DNA from: Odontocerum albicorne
Lineage: Eukaryota; Arthropoda; Insecta; Trichoptera; Odontoceridae
Length of the DNA stretch: 64,000 nt
Reading direction: 5' to 3'
Assembly (NCBI GenBank): GCA_949825065.1
Contig: OX463842.1
Location: forward strand, 5,545,723 to 5,609,722
In this document: piece by piece, positions 32,003 through 43,520 of the stretch
Numbering within the stretch: the stretch's first letter is position 1
How the letters are laid out: each line of letters opens with the position of its first letter
Notes under the pieces: generated by a model
Seen by the model: the letters and a program-made list of their open reading frames with translations, nothing else
What the model was told of the DNA's origin: nothing
Databases searched by the model: none
Translations under genes and position numbers: made by a program

Positions 32003-32254
32003 TTATGTATATTTCTTGTCATGTGTAATAATAAATAAAAATAAAATACCCACAAAATAGCAAGTGTTTTGTATATATACTATATATGGAACAATTATTT
32101 ACGCCATGGTGAATTATAATTGTTTTTGGTGCCATACTCACGAAATGAGCAGTTAATGGCATCACCACTCGCACATGGAATGACCTTGTTGAATGAATTT
32201 TCCAACATCTATATCTTCCATATCACTGTGAATAAATTAATGAATTGAATTCCT

Positions 32255-32447
32255 TTGTAATCGATTTATTTTTTCATGTTAAATATCCTCAGTGAGATAC
32301 AGGCAAAAGCCTAGTTTACTGGGGATACGACAAATGAAAGGCAACAAACCCAGATCTATTAAAATTGTATGTCCAAATCAAATTATCTGTTGTTTTTCTC
32401 AAATTGTGTATATTTCTTGTCATGTGTAATAATAAATAAATATTGTT
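32255..32447 (+). mobile_element. LINE-E 3' UTR, truncated
   Basis: ATCGATTTATTTTTTCATG to TAATAATAAATAAATA, very similar to 610-778. It includes GGCAAAAGCCTAGTTTACTG, which is missing from the first copy. Confidence 0.82.
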
Positions 32448-33492
32448 ACCAGGATTGTTACCCTTTTTAATTATTTTTTTGGCTACCATCGGGAATCGAA
32501 TCCGAAGATATTAGCTAAATAAATATATGCTGTATTTTTAACACAAACGTCAGGGGATCAGATGTTTGTTTAAATAGTCTTTTTCTACGTGGATTAGCAT
32601 GAGAAATACGTGCGTGAAGGTGCATGTCCGCTGTAGGCAATAATCTACCCCCAGAGAGCTTTTATACCCCCTTTTATTTTTTATTAATATACTTTTTACT
32701 CGCTCATATATATTTATTCACCCGTGTAAGCCTTTTAATAGCTCTTTGAGCCCTTATCTGGCCGATTTTATATGAGTTCGTATGACCAAGGCCGTACATA
32801 AAGAGGAAAACACAACAAAGTGAGAAATTAAATTTTACTGATATTTTTGTACTTGACGATAAAAAAAAAGTTATATTATGTGTATGTACCTTTAGAATGT
32901 ATATAACAAGATTATACGAGTGTGAATTTTTGTATAATTTGAATAATGAAGGTAGGCATTTTGTAAGGAAACACATAACACTTTCAGTAGGCTTTCAAAG
33001 TAATGTGAAACTTTGATCTCATTTGTGTGAAAAAGCGAATCAACTTAAATAATATAACGGCCCTGTTACGAGAAAACTATTTTAATAAGAAAAGAGATTG
33101 TACCAATACACTATTTTGTCTTCACATATCTCCCCTTTCTCTCTAGTCTAGTTAAAAGTCGTACAAATACAAATACGCAAATTTCACTTGTCACTTTAAA
33201 CTCTTTCAGAATCCATTCAATTTAACTATGCTAAGATTATTTTTGAAGTTCGTTCTATAGTTGTGCCGCAAATGAAGATGTGTGTTATGATAACACGTGG
33301 TGTGTTGATATGCCAAGAAGTCTCATCGTCCGATCGAAAAGTTTTCCCGAATACATGAATTCACGAGGATTTTTAACCACGCTTAATACAAAAACGTGTT
33401 AAAAATGCTCTTTCTAGGTGCTATATAAATTATCTTCTTTTTCGTCGTGACCACAATGCTGAAGAACGTGACCAACAAATGGTTAAGCATAG
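32448..33492. other. Mostly unassigned AT-rich sequence
   Basis: A SINE head relic in minus orientation lies at 32470-32530 (CATCGGGAATCGAATCCGAA). The partner of 29745-29870 lies at 33255-33370. Nothing coding is supported. Confidence 0.4.
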
Positions 33493-33870
33493 TCATGCGG
33501 CTTTTTTGGGAAAATAATGCGGTGGTTTCCCATTTTTTTCCATGTTGCAAGTAGGTGTTATTGGAATTATATACACGTTGTACATATTGAGAGCTCTTAT
33601 GTTCACAGTATTTTGGGGTGTAGTTTTAGGTTGCAGATTAAATGTGTACTTGTGGATGTTATTTGGGAGCTGGAGTATTGATAAAATGTTTTGGGATATA
33701 CTAATGTAGATGGGAGTTGGAATAATAGATACAACACAGAAGTGGATGTGATCAACCTCTGTGCTCCTCCACCAAGTTAATCCTGCGGGCCCACGCAGTT
33801 TCTCGGGTGTGGCTGCCGTTCGCGCACTTACAGTTGCTTGAAGCCAAAGGGAAAGAGTTTGAGATATCAA
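33493..33870 (-). CDS. Unrecognised 125-codon frame, probably not a gene
   Basis: The frame starts MISQTLSLWLQATVSARTAA and is GC-richer only in its first 40 codons. Later residues (NLQPKTTPQNTV, IRALNMYNVYI) look like translated UTR. It has no domain, homologue or splice context that I can name. It may be a retro-element end. Confidence 0.12.
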   Translation of the reverse strand: MISQTLSLWLQATVSARTAATPEKLRGPAGLTWWRSTEVDHIHFCVVSIIPTPIYISISQNILSILQLPNNIHKYTFNLQPKTTPQNTVNIRALNMYNVYIIPITPTCNMEKNGKPPHYFPKKAA

Positions 33871-34094
33871 CTGACAACTGAACTATATGTGACCCTAGAC
33901 TGGCCAGTACTATCAAGAAAGTACTACCGCTTAAAATCTCACTTCAGCCCAATATGAATATGATAGGGTTATTTTTTTGGTTTAGTAAAATTTACCTACG
34001 TTAGAACGGGCATACGCCTAGTTAGGGAAACAAGTACTAATAAAAAAAAATTAAATTATTCATGAAAATTAAATTGCTTGTATGGCGAAGTTGA

Positions 34095-34165
34095 CAACGG
34101 ACAAACCTTGAAGAAGAAAACTACAACGTTTTCGAAACATCGATATCATAAGCCAAACAACGCGA
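34095..34165 (+). repeat. Penelope-like tail with hammerhead-like hairpin
   Basis: TTGAAGA, then a 6-bp stem GAAAAC/GTTTTC around loop TACAAC, then GAAAC. The order core 1, stem II and GAAA core is that of hammerhead ribozymes known in Penelope-like elements. Core 1 has one mismatch to CUGANGA. The family is shared with 3595-3665. Confidence 0.45.
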
Positions 34166-34734
34166 TAAAACACTTAAAAAAAACCGTATCCAACTGCTTT
34201 GTATATTAACTTCTCATATCTGTCTAAAAGTCACCGTGTCACGTTTAACGATTATTGGGCAACATTAGCGTCCTATTTAAATTTCAAATTGAACTATGAA
34301 AATTTTACAAATTAAATTATTCATTGCAATAGTATTAATTTTGAATAGATCTATTTTCGATTTCGGTTATAATGAAAAGTCAAACGTACAATGCAATATA
34401 AATGCAAATGTAATTAAATAACTAAGCCCATTACCGTACATTATAAGTGGATAACCGTCAGTTAATCCAATGATATAGTTTTAACTGAATGACTTTTAGT
34501 GCATCTATATTGCACCGTCCTTTGTTTGGAATAATCGTTCGATTAAAACCGAATAAACACTAAGCAAAGTTTGATTTATAATCAAAATAAATATATTATA
34601 TAAGAAAAATAAAAGTATTTATGAATAAAGGAAAAATTAATTTGAAATATACCGAAACTAAGATTTCCTCGGTAAAGGAGAAACACATGGCTTACCACAC
34701 TCTCTTGTGTTGTTTACAAGTAATTAAGGATGTT

Positions 34735-34990
34735 CTCTGCATCTTAGTTAGTAAGACATCTGTCTTCGGACCCGGACGTTACTGGTTCAATTTCCACAAT
34801 TTTTAAAATGAGTTCTAGTCTCGTGTCAAATTTAAACCTCTAGATAATCTTTCAGATTGGTTGAAAGGTATTGCATAATAAAAATAAACCCAACAAGTTG
34901 TACTTTTTTTAAACCGTATTTCAGGGTGGTTGGAAGAGATTGCCACGTGGCAATAACCCCCAAAGCTGTACAGTACAAAACAAATGTTTA
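34735..34990 (+). mobile_element. SINE1 copy with a duplicated tail
   Basis: Head CATCTTAGTTAGTAAGACAT and CTGGTTCAATTTCC (A and B boxes). The tail occurs twice in diverged form (CAGATTGGTTGAAAGGTATT, then CAGGGTGGTTGGAAGAGATT and CACGTGGCAATAACCCCC). Confidence 0.72.
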
Positions 34991-35829
34991 TACAATAATA
35001 TATGATCTACAATATTACGTGATTATTCTCACCCTTAAGCTTACAGATTCCTGTCTTTGAAATTCGTCACATAGCGTTCTCTCAAATTAAGAGTAGTAAA
35101 GAGCTATATACTGCGAATTGATGAATTTCAAAGCAATGTCTCTGTTAAAACCACTCAATATTTAGTAATTATGGGAATCAAACTAGTCTTAATAAAAAGA
35201 GAATTTTTATTACAAAAATGTTTAAAAACCGAAAATCTGAACATTTCCATACTAAACGTTAATTCGAGAAAATTTCAGGATTGAAAAATAACACTATTAA
35301 ATTTTCGATTATTTTGATAATGGAAAAATGTGTTCACTTGGTGGAACAGAAAATAAATAATTTATCTTAATGCCTTTGTTGGCAGCAGAGAAGGAAAAAT
35401 CCTGGCCAAGGAGTGGCGGAGGGATGATAATATTTCACTTCTCGAATTAAACTTTTGGAAAGTTTCACGAAATTTTGCGTTAATTTTTAAATCTCATTGC
35501 GGATGGAACCCGGGCGAGTTTAACTGTGGACTAGTCTGGTGTTAAAGCAAATAACGTTTTGAACTAAACTATATAAAAGTTGTTTGATCCTCTAGTTTTA
35601 TTAGTTTAAAGGTAGCCTCTATGCTTAAACAACATAGTAATAGTAAACTCCTCACTTACTAAGTATAAAATAAAAAAAAGCTGTATTGATGAATAAAAAC
35701 AAAACCATCATATTGTATATATAGTCCAAGTTTAATGAAAAAATTATACTCACATTGCAGATTTTCGAAATTTCTTTAGAAAATTTATACCTTAATAATG
35801 ACTGAAGAAAAATAAACAAAACTAATATA
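34991..35829. other. Unassigned AT-rich sequence
   Basis: Only a short GC-richer patch at 35390-35430 (CCTGGCCAAGGAGTGGCGGAG) stands out. No gene or repeat is called. Confidence 0.35.
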
Positions 35830-36738
35830 CGAGGGTCATCCAGAAACTCAGGTTACAAGAGCTTCTGAGGCCGGGGGGGAATTTTTCGTTTCAAAGTTAG
35901 TGCACCTGGCGTGTAGGAGGGATCCTAACGGTCAGTTTTTTGGTCCCGCGTGTTTGTCAGCTATTTTGTTCAGTCACAGTAAATTCTTCCGATGGAGAGG
36001 TCGTCATGCGCTCCCGCCAACAAACGTCCGTGAAAGACTCGCGCGGTCATGAATTTTTTGACTTTGCAGAACAATACCGCCGCAAATATCCATCGGAAGC
36101 TCGTGGAAGTTTATGGTAGTGATGTGATGAGTTAACAGAATGTCACGAAGTGGGTTAGGTTGTTCAGAGAAGGCCGTACTGATACAACGAGGCAAGCCAG
36201 TGATTTCTGACGAATTTGTGCAAAACATTGAAGAACAAGTCCGAAATGACCGCCGTGTGACGTTTGACGACCTTCACGAAGAATTTGCTGACATTTCTTG
36301 AAGCCTCCTTGGTAATATTTTGTCGGAAAAACTTGGTTACAAGAAGTTGTGTGCAAGATGGGTGCCCAGAATGCTCACACCGGAGCACCGTCAAAATCGC
36401 GTGACTGCCGTGCGTGAATTTTTGGATCGTTTTACACAGGAGAGAGAAGCTTTTCTGGACTCTATCGTAACGGAGGATGAGACGTGGGTGTGTCACTACA
36501 CTCCAACAATTTTTCAATGATCAGGAGGTCGAGGAAGCTGTGAAGAAGTGGCTGAAAGAGCTGGCGGCGGAGGTCACTGGCATACAAAAGCTGGTGCCCC
36601 GACTACATTAATGAATCGATCTCAACGGCGATTTTGTTTAAAAACAGTTTAATAATTTGTATCCTGTGAATTTCAATAAATACAAGCAATTTTCGATCCT
36701 ACATAAATGTTTTAACATAACTTTCTGGATGACCCTTG
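35830..36738 (+). mobile_element. Second mariner-type transposon, internally deleted
   Basis: A 909-bp element lies between TA dinucleotides (35828-35829 and 36739-36740). Its terminal inverted repeats are CGAGGGTCATCCAGAAA and, inverted, TTTCTGGATGACCCTTG (16 of 17 match). It belongs to a different mariner lineage from 1848-2802. The central and C-terminal catalytic coding is deleted. Confidence 0.92.
36000..36610 (+). pseudogene. Mariner transposase retaining only the first catalytic Asp
   Basis: Pieces in shifting frames read NIHRKLVEVYGSDVMS, WVRLFREGRTDTT, NIEEQVRNDRRVTFDDLHEE, then an open stretch LGYKKLCARWVPRMLTPEHR to VTEDETWVCHYTPT. The EDETW block holds catalytic Asp 1. The next residues come from the extreme C-terminus (DQEVEEAVKKWLKELAAEV, IQKLVPRLH, stop). 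The region with Asp 2 and Asp 3 is deleted, the reverse of the lesion in the first mariner. Confidence 0.88.
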
Positions 36739-36744
36739 TATATT

Positions 36745-36930
36745 GTGAATTTGAGAGAAAGGCGCAGTAGAGAAAGGCAAAGAAAATTATGGTTATATCA
36801 AATTGAAAGAAAATGTAGAAGTTGTATGTGAAGGTGGATCGATGAAGAAGATGCGAAGGATGTTTATTAAGACAGTAATGTCTTGTGTCTGTCCTCTCTG
36901 CCTACCCCGATAAGGAAATGGCGTGATAAC
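36745..36930 (+). mobile_element. LINE-C C-terminal fragment
   Basis: RQRKLWLYQIERKCRSCM-like coding is followed by the hallmark SVLSAYPDKEMA (CTGTCCTCTCTGCCTACCCC). Several frameshifts are present. Confidence 0.6.
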
Positions 36931-37149
36931 ATAGATGTGTAATAATAATCATCTTAAAAGGTCAATTTATTCTTAATGGCGCTCTAACTCGAGATTCGAA
37001 CTCAATGTTATTGAGAAATTAAAAATATTACAATATATACATATTAGTTGAGTGAGTATAGGAAGGTGGTGGCTGGGACTATTTGATAAGGTACTTTTCC
37101 TCATCTGTATATATATATTGAGATAAACATATTCGATAAAAAACCGCAG

Positions 37150-37410
37150 AAAATTTACAACTGGAAAACAAACTACAAAGAAACTTTTGAAGATCGTACA
37201 ACATGTTAAAGTAACTCATTTGACTTTAGGTGTAGTGTTCATACATATCCATAAATTTGGATAAGATTTAAAATGGGTTATCTTTAAGAACTTTCTAAAG
37301 CTGCACACGCCACTCATATCTCAAACCCTCAGGCAGACTAGTTTACGCCATAGGACCAGCAACGGCAAAACTTTGTCATGTTCCCCAGCCCTATTGGATC
37401 GATGATGTTG
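37150..37410 (-). mobile_element. LINE-D C-terminal fragment
   Basis: The minus strand has CAATAGGGCTGGGGAACATG and GTGTGCAGCTTTAGAAAGTT, with UTR similar to 4195-4330. It is decayed. Confidence 0.6.
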
Positions 37411-38094
37411 ATAATATTGTATAAAATTGAAGGTCTACGCGTGTATTATGTGGTTTTTGTATTGCCTAGCACTGTTAAAAGTCGTATACGTTTCGCGATA
37501 TCGTGTGGTATAAGCTATGCGCTAGGGGCCAACCACGAGATATAGCGTGGCAAGCTTAAGTCATTATTTTAGTCAGTGTACCTTCGGGGTGATCCTGGTC
37601 ACATCGGGAAGTGGACATACTCGTATTTCTTGAGGTCAAATACGATGTGGTTAATCACATCGGCAGTGGGTAGATAAAAGGGTCTTATAACGTTGTTCAT
37701 TAAAAAAATGGGATCAAGCCAGGATATTTTCATACTTTTTATCAGTGAAAAATTAGTAAAATGAATGTGAAAAATCAAATCTCAAATATCCATCAAAACT
37801 TTCATTAACGCCCGCTGTATACACATATAGCTTTTGATGTAAAAACTCTCCACGAAATTTGATAGCCGTATTTGTTCATACAAACGCATACAATTTTAAA
37901 CATGTAAATTCGCGTTGTCTGTATAACTGTTTTTATATTTTTAGTCCATTTTTTTAATGACGGGAGTGTATTAGATAGCCACTGTCAATAAAATTCTTTA
38001 CACGTGGCCAATCACGCGACTAAGGATGGGTGTGTTTAGTAAAGGGTGAGTATTTTTATTTCTAATTAGCTTAACATAAAAAAAAACTATATAT
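37411..38094. other. Unassigned sequence
   Basis: GC-richer patches lie at 37500-37560 (GCGCTAGGGGCCAACCACGAG) and 37580-37670. No element ends or coding region are recognised. Confidence 0.35.
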
Positions 38095-38770
38095 TCTTCT
38101 CCCTGGCTCCATCCCAACTCACTGTCTGCGAAGACTATTGGGGTCAGCTCTCCTCGTCCTCAGGTTGTATGCACTTCTGTCCCGGATTACGTCCCCCAGG
38201 CCGTGCACTCTGCATCAGGTTATCTTTTTGCACCACCCATGAATTCTTTGGTCTTCCTCTGATTGTTATTCGAGGAAGATCCATGGAGATTGCCTGGTTC
38301 ACAATGTGATCGGGTGCTCTGCGTCCAACGTGCCCATAACATCTCAATCGCCTCTCCTCCATATTGCTTTTGATGTCTGTAACACCTAGGCTTCCACGAA
38401 TGCGTGAGCTTTTTATTTTGTCTCTTAGGGACACACCAGCTGACCATCTTAGCATGCGCATTTCAGCAGTTTCCAGTTGCCTAGAGTAAGAGTTATACAT
38501 CGTCCAGCATTCGGAGCTATAGAAGAGTGCGGGTGTGACAATCGTTTGGTATACTTTTCCATTTAACTTTACTGGCATTTTAGGATCACATAGAACTCCC
38601 GTCATTGGTCTAAACTTCATCCATCCCACACTAATTCTATGTGTTACATCTGCTGCACATCCTCCATCGTTATAGATGAGTGACCCAAGATACTTAAATG
38701 AGTCACAATTTGGTAATGTTTCTCCATCCATTTGCATTACGGGAGTGACAGCATTTGTGTTCTCGAATGG
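38095..38770 (-). mobile_element. RTE-clade LINE 3' end
   Basis: The minus strand runs from CCATTCGAGAACACAAATGC to GGAGCCAGGGAGAAGA. It encodes about 200 residues (MQMDGETLPNCDSFKYLGSL to DNLMQ), with a 1-base insertion at CAGAGTGCACGG that shifts the last 25 codons. An approximate AAAAAAACTATATAT-like repeat on both sides is probably a decayed target duplication. It carries several private substitutions and is older than 50711-51353. Confidence 0.85.
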
Positions 38771-39363
38771 TAAAAAAACCTATCTATATAGGTACTAATA
38801 TTTAAAAAAAAAACATTTTGCCTTAAAAATGCTTCACTTCCATAGATTAGGTTTGCTGGAAGTTAATATGTTAAGAAAACAGTTATAAGTGAAGAAAAAA
38901 ATAAATATTGGTTTATTGATAGCAACATAGTATGTAAAAATATACCCTGAAATTACACATTTACTTCAAGGCAATGGAAAATGAATAAATTTAAGAGAAA
39001 ATCTATAAAGCGGTCTGGACTCATTTCAAAACATCCCCTCATCGAGATACATCCCCACCAATAGAGGACGACACCTGCTGCGATGACATCAGATATTTTT
39101 CAGCCCACACCCTTGTACATGTAAAATATAACATATTAATACAGTTAAACGACAATAAATAAGCAGTTTATATAATTAAAGTCAGTAAATAAAGAAAATG
39201 AAATAAGCATCCAAATTTCAAAGAAACCGGGAAACAAATGAGTATAATAAATTGTTTTGTTGAGAATTGTAAAACCACGCGAGTGGCCAAAGCTGTTGCC
39301 AAAGTGTGCTTACACATATATGTATCATATGCTTAATATCAATTGGTATTATCTATGGAATTC
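38771..39363. other. Unassigned AT-rich sequence
   Basis: No gene, repeat family or tandem structure is seen before the array that starts at 39364. Confidence 0.4.
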
Positions 39364-40529
39364 AAATGCTTCTTGTAGATTATTAGATGACTACTGCTGA
39401 CGATACTGAATAACAGTAGATTATTAGTTGTCTACTGCTGACGATACTGAATAACAGTAGATTATTAGATGACTACTGCTGACGATACTGAATAACAGTA
39501 GATTATTAGTTGTCTACTGCTGACGATACTGAATAACAGTAGATTATTAGATGACTACTGCTGACGATACTGAATAACAGTAGATTATTAGATGACTACT
39601 GCTGACGATACTGAATAACAGTAGATTATTAGTTGACTACTGCTGACGATACTGAATAACAGTAGATTATTAGATGATTACTGCTAACGATACCGAATAA
39701 CATTAGATTATGAGATGACTACTGCTGACGATACTGAATATCAAATGCTTTTTGTAGATTTTTAGATGACTACTGCTGACGTTACTGAATAACAAATGCT
39801 ACTTGAAGATTATTAGATGACTACTGCTGACGGTTTTGAATAACTGTAGATTAGTCGATGACTACTGCTGACGATACTGAATACCAAATACTTTTTGTAG
39901 ATTTTTAGATGACTACTGCTGACGATACTGAATAACATCAGGTTATTAGATGAGTACTGCTGACGATACTGAATAACAGTAGATTTTTAGATGACTACTG
40001 CTGACGGCATTGAATAACTGTAGATTAGTAGATGACTACTGCTGACGATACTGAATAACAAATGCTACTGGTAGATTATTAGATGAGTACTGCTGACGGC
40101 ATTGAATAACTGTAGATTAGTAGATGACTACTGCTGACGATACCGAATAACAAATGCTACTTGTAGATTATTAGATGACTATTGCTGACGGTTTTGAATA
40201 ACTGTAGATTAGTCGATGACTAGTGCTGACGATTCTGAATAACAGTAGATTATTAGATTACTACTGCTGACGACACTGAATAACAAATGCATTTTGTAGA
40301 TTACTAGATGACTACTGTTAACGATACTTAATAACAGTAGATTGTTAGACGGCTAATGTTGACGATGCTGAATAACAAATGCTTCTTGTAGATTACGAGT
40401 ATTAGATGACTACTGCTGACGATACTGAATAACATCAGATTATTAGATGACTACTGCTGATGAATTTGAATAACAAATGCTTACAGTAGATTATTAGATG
40501 ACTACTGCTAACGATACTGAATAACAGTA
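39364..40529. repeat. 41-bp minisatellite with longer variant units
   Basis: Base unit TAGATTATTAGATGACTACT plus GCTGACGATACTGAATAACAG, 41 bp, regular from 39376. Further right, some units gain AAATGCTTCTTG or AAATGCTACTTG and become about 54 bp, alternating irregularly with short ones. There are more than 25 units in total. This indicates a higher-order structure. Confidence 0.95.
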
Positions 40530-40639
40530 AAACAATTTTGAAGTAAACCATAACTTTGAGGTAATTGAGAATATTTGAAAAAAAAAAACTTTTTCGAAAT
40601 TCGCGTGTTCTAAAGTTAATTTAAAGTACCGAATTAACT

Positions 40640-40890
40640 TAAGGATAAAAAAGAAGAAATACTAACGAAACAGATATATAGTGAAGATATGAGGGGCATG
40701 TACGAAGAAGGCCGAGGAAAATGTGGTTGGCTCAAGTAAATGATATTCTGAAAGGACACGCAGAAAGTAAGAAAAATCGTAGAAGTTCTATGAAAAGGTG
40801 TATGAATGTAGAAGAAGCTAAGAAAGGAGGAATATGTCGAGATAGAAAAATCTTTTCCTCTGTCCTCTCTGCCTACTCCAACAGGTAAAT
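40640..40890 (+). mobile_element. LINE-C C-terminal region
   Basis: One good frame reads GHVRRRPRKMWLAQVNDILK, then KNRRSSMKRCMNVEEAKKGG and FSSVLSAYSNR, stop. This is the best-preserved LINE-C end in the window and serves as its reference here. Confidence 0.75.
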
Positions 40891-41734
40891 GTTGTGATAT
40901 TATGTAACTACAATTTTTACAAAACCAAAATTTAGAGTGCGAGTTAATCAATAGTAAAAAATAAGTACATACGTACTACCTCTCATAATAGATCAGGGAC
41001 CAGAAGGCCAAGGGTCGTATGCAATGCAAGTAAAAAAACATAATATACTTCATAAACTCATTTCAATGAACACGCTTACGTACCTCAACACACCCAACAG
41101 CACACTTTCATCTTCCCATACCCAAATAGCTTCCACACAGATGAAAACATCTTCATAATAATATCAAATAAAAGCTTCATTAAAAAAAAAGGTAAATTAA
41201 TCAGATAAAATGATTCTTAGTACACCAATAAATAGTTAATAAAAATAAAAAAAAACAATGATATTTTATAATCTGGAAATGTAAAAATTTACACAACATA
41301 AAAAAATACATTCAAAAGTAAATTCGGACAATAAATTTGTTTAATTGTAAAGTTTATGTATTCATTTAAATTTTTTTAAATGAAATTTAACTCGCCTCTA
41401 TTTTCTTAAATTTTTCAAAATAATTAAAATTTAAGTTGAATCACATATATTGTAAACGTAGCCTGAACGAGTGGACTTGTTTTTGCTAAATAATTAGTGT
41501 AAGAATTGTTATCTAGTTATAAGTAGTTTGTAGGTGTTCATTATTTCTAAGATCTCATATATTAAGATTGAATAAATAAAATAAGATTAAGTAAGTGCAT
41601 AAATTATAACATATAATTAAGATTAGTTAAGTAATAAATTTGTATAGGTATAGCCTTGACAAATGGTTGTACAATAATTTACTTTGTTTAATAAAAAAAT
41701 ATATATATTGTAGAAGTACAATTAATACTGTCAG
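40891..41734. other. Unassigned, very AT-rich sequence
   Basis: Long A/T stretches and ATTAAGATTAAGTAAGT-like near-repeats at 41560-41640. Nothing coding. Confidence 0.4.
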
Positions 41735-41960
41735 ATGGTGGTTATCCTTGGGTTAGGCGTCCTGCGGGGACCCCGGCTATGGGGAATGTGTGTCATCTGT
41801 TATGTATGCATGGTGGGGTCGTCGCACCTACAGACAGGTGGACGTATCTGCCCCACCTGTATACCTGCAATAAGTTAGCCATCTCTTTTAAGTACCGCTT
41901 GGAGGTTATTTTAAAACGGCTATTTAAATTAGGGCGTTCCCAACCAGTGAGCAATATTAG
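41735..41960. other. GC-richer block of unknown nature
   Basis: GGGTTAGGCGTCCTGCGGGG and CACCTACAGACAGGTGG stand out from AT-rich flanks. Open frames occur on both strands (41779-41979 plus, 41793-41975 minus), as expected of GC-rich DNA. It may be a mobile-element end. No function is assigned. Confidence 0.3.
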
Positions 41961-42029
41961 ATTGATTGTGTTCATTTAGCATACAAATCACTTGAAAGTT
42001 AATGATTAATAAAACAATATACAAACGTA

Positions 42030-42197
42030 TTAGATAAGTAGTAATAGCCCGTTACTAACGACGAAAGAAAATATTTTTTCTTCAATATTACGCTGTGTTT
42101 GTCTGTTTTGTGCTGTTTCTTTAGTTTCACTTGCTCGTTGTTGTGATTGACACGATCGTCTCTTCCTTTTAGTATCTACAGTTCTTTTTGCAGCCAT
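42030..42197 (-). CDS. Small basic ORF, 55 codons, unknown
   Basis: ATG at 42197 opens MAAKRTVDTKRKRRSCQSQQ, then RASETKETAQNRQTQRNIEE and a hydrophobic end to TAA at 42030. The Arg/Gln/Ser-rich start resembles the N-terminal repeats (QSQR-AS-T-E-A-RRQ type) seen in Helitron helicase ORFs of insects, but the match is only by pattern. After residue 42 the frame is probably run-out into UTR. Confidence 0.25.
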   Translation of the reverse strand: MAAKRTVDTKRKRRSCQSQQRASETKETAQNRQTQRNIEEKIFSFVVSNGLLLLI

Positions 42198-42301
42198 CTT
42201 ATCATTGATTTTAAATAATTATAAAATAACATTTTAAATTTATATTTTATCTTGCAGAAACAATAGAAATTGCATGTTAAGGCTATTTTTTGTTTATAGT
42301 T

Positions 42302-42757
42302 AAGGAATTAACGTTGTGGAGGTTTAAGGACATTGTAATTTATTTTTATCAAACACTGTTTATTCCACTTTTTTATGATGGTATAACCCTACCGGTTTCA
42401 AGGCTTTCACCTCATCTTCAGGGGAGCGCAAACAAGACTAAATGCTGTTCGAACTGGTACCAATATACACGCTTCAACGGTTGAGGGATGAGGGAGGCAT
42501 GGAACAATTTCGGCCAACATCTGTTGAACAGTTATTTCCCAAAAATCTCTCCGCTCTTGGCCGAAGTTGTCCCATGCCTCCCTCACCCCTCAGCCCCCAA
42601 CCGTTGAAGCCTGTATATCGGTACCAGTTCGAACAGCATTTAGTCTTGTTTGCGCTCCCCTGAAGATGAAATGAAAGCCTTGAAACCGGTAGGGTTATAC
42701 CGTCACAAAAAAGTGGAATAAACAGTGTTTCATAAAAATAAATTACAAGGCAATTTT
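42302..42757. mobile_element. Penelope-like element fragment as a long inverted repeat
   Basis: The left arm (42302-42516) is the reverse complement of the right arm (42548-42757), with a spacer of about 30 bases. The sense arm reads SYFPKISPLLAEVVPCL, stop, then CCCTGAAGATGA...TTGAAAC and AAAGTGGAATAAACAGTG. The coding tail matches the end of Penelope-like GIY-YIG proteins (known pattern EAIEI...SPL). The downstream motif is hammerhead-like. Transcription would give a hairpin of about 210 bp. Confidence 0.6.
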
Positions 42758-43009
42758 TTTTTAACAAAACGATGAGTGAAATCCGTTTCCGAAATGAAGC
42801 AAGAAATCTTTGATAATGTATACATATTATTGACAGAAAACTTTATATGAACTATAAGCAATCAAATTCATGTTTTGAAATAGCAAAAGCTTAAAGTGAG
42901 TGAGAGTGATATGTAAATCTAATAATTGAGTGATAATGTTATAAATCTTACCAGAACAAAACATTCTCACACATTATAAATTGCTATTTTGTTTTAATAT
43001 TTATATTTT

Positions 43010-43226
43010 ATTGTTCAACAGTTAAAGTCTTCTAAATAAATAAATTCTTAGTCATTGTTGCTTTTTATCGTATAATCATATTGAGAAGTGATGGTTGTCA
43101 AATATTATAAGAAAAATATAAATGTTCTGTCTCATTGGTTATTAAATATTAACTATTAAGCCGTAACTATGACAACACCGAATGTTACATACGGACGTAA
43201 GTAAGTGCAATTGATTTTATGTTGTT
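43010..43226 (+). repeat. About 217-bp interspersed repeat, partner of 31786-32002
   Basis: Same sequence as 31786-32002 with a handful of changes (AAGCTGTAAC versus AAGCCGTAAC, one small deletion). Confidence 0.85.
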
Positions 43227-43334
43227 TGATATTAAGGTTGAAATTTAGTGAGTTCACTCTCTACAAGGGCGCTTGAACTTTTAATATTTTAGTTATTTTG
43301 AAATTAAACTCGTGGTCATAATTTATATAATTGT

Positions 43335-43520
43335 CGTTTTATACAGTACAACTGGTGGGTTTATTGTCATGTGGTAATCTATTCTAAACAGCCAGAGAAT
43401 TGTTTAAATCATCCTTTAGTATAAACTGGAATGAAACACTTTTTTACCAACGGAAATCGAACTGGCAATCCTCGGTTTGAAAAACAAACATCTAACTTAT
43501 TAGACACGCAGTCGTCTAAC
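43335..43520 (-). mobile_element. SINE1 copy
   Basis: The minus strand has box A near CTAATAAGTTAGATG and box B GCCAGTTCGATTTCCGTTGG. The tail is GGCTGTTTAGAATAGATTAC and GACAATAAACCCACCAGTTG. The copy is diverged. Confidence 0.68.

Noticed and set aside
33060..33080. TAACGGCCCTG as a second LTR start matching 59556
   Set aside because: Similarity ends after about 10 bases.
39364..40529. Regularly spaced repeats resembling a CRISPR array
   Set aside because: Units abut directly with no unique spacers, and the genome is an insect's; it is a minisatellite.
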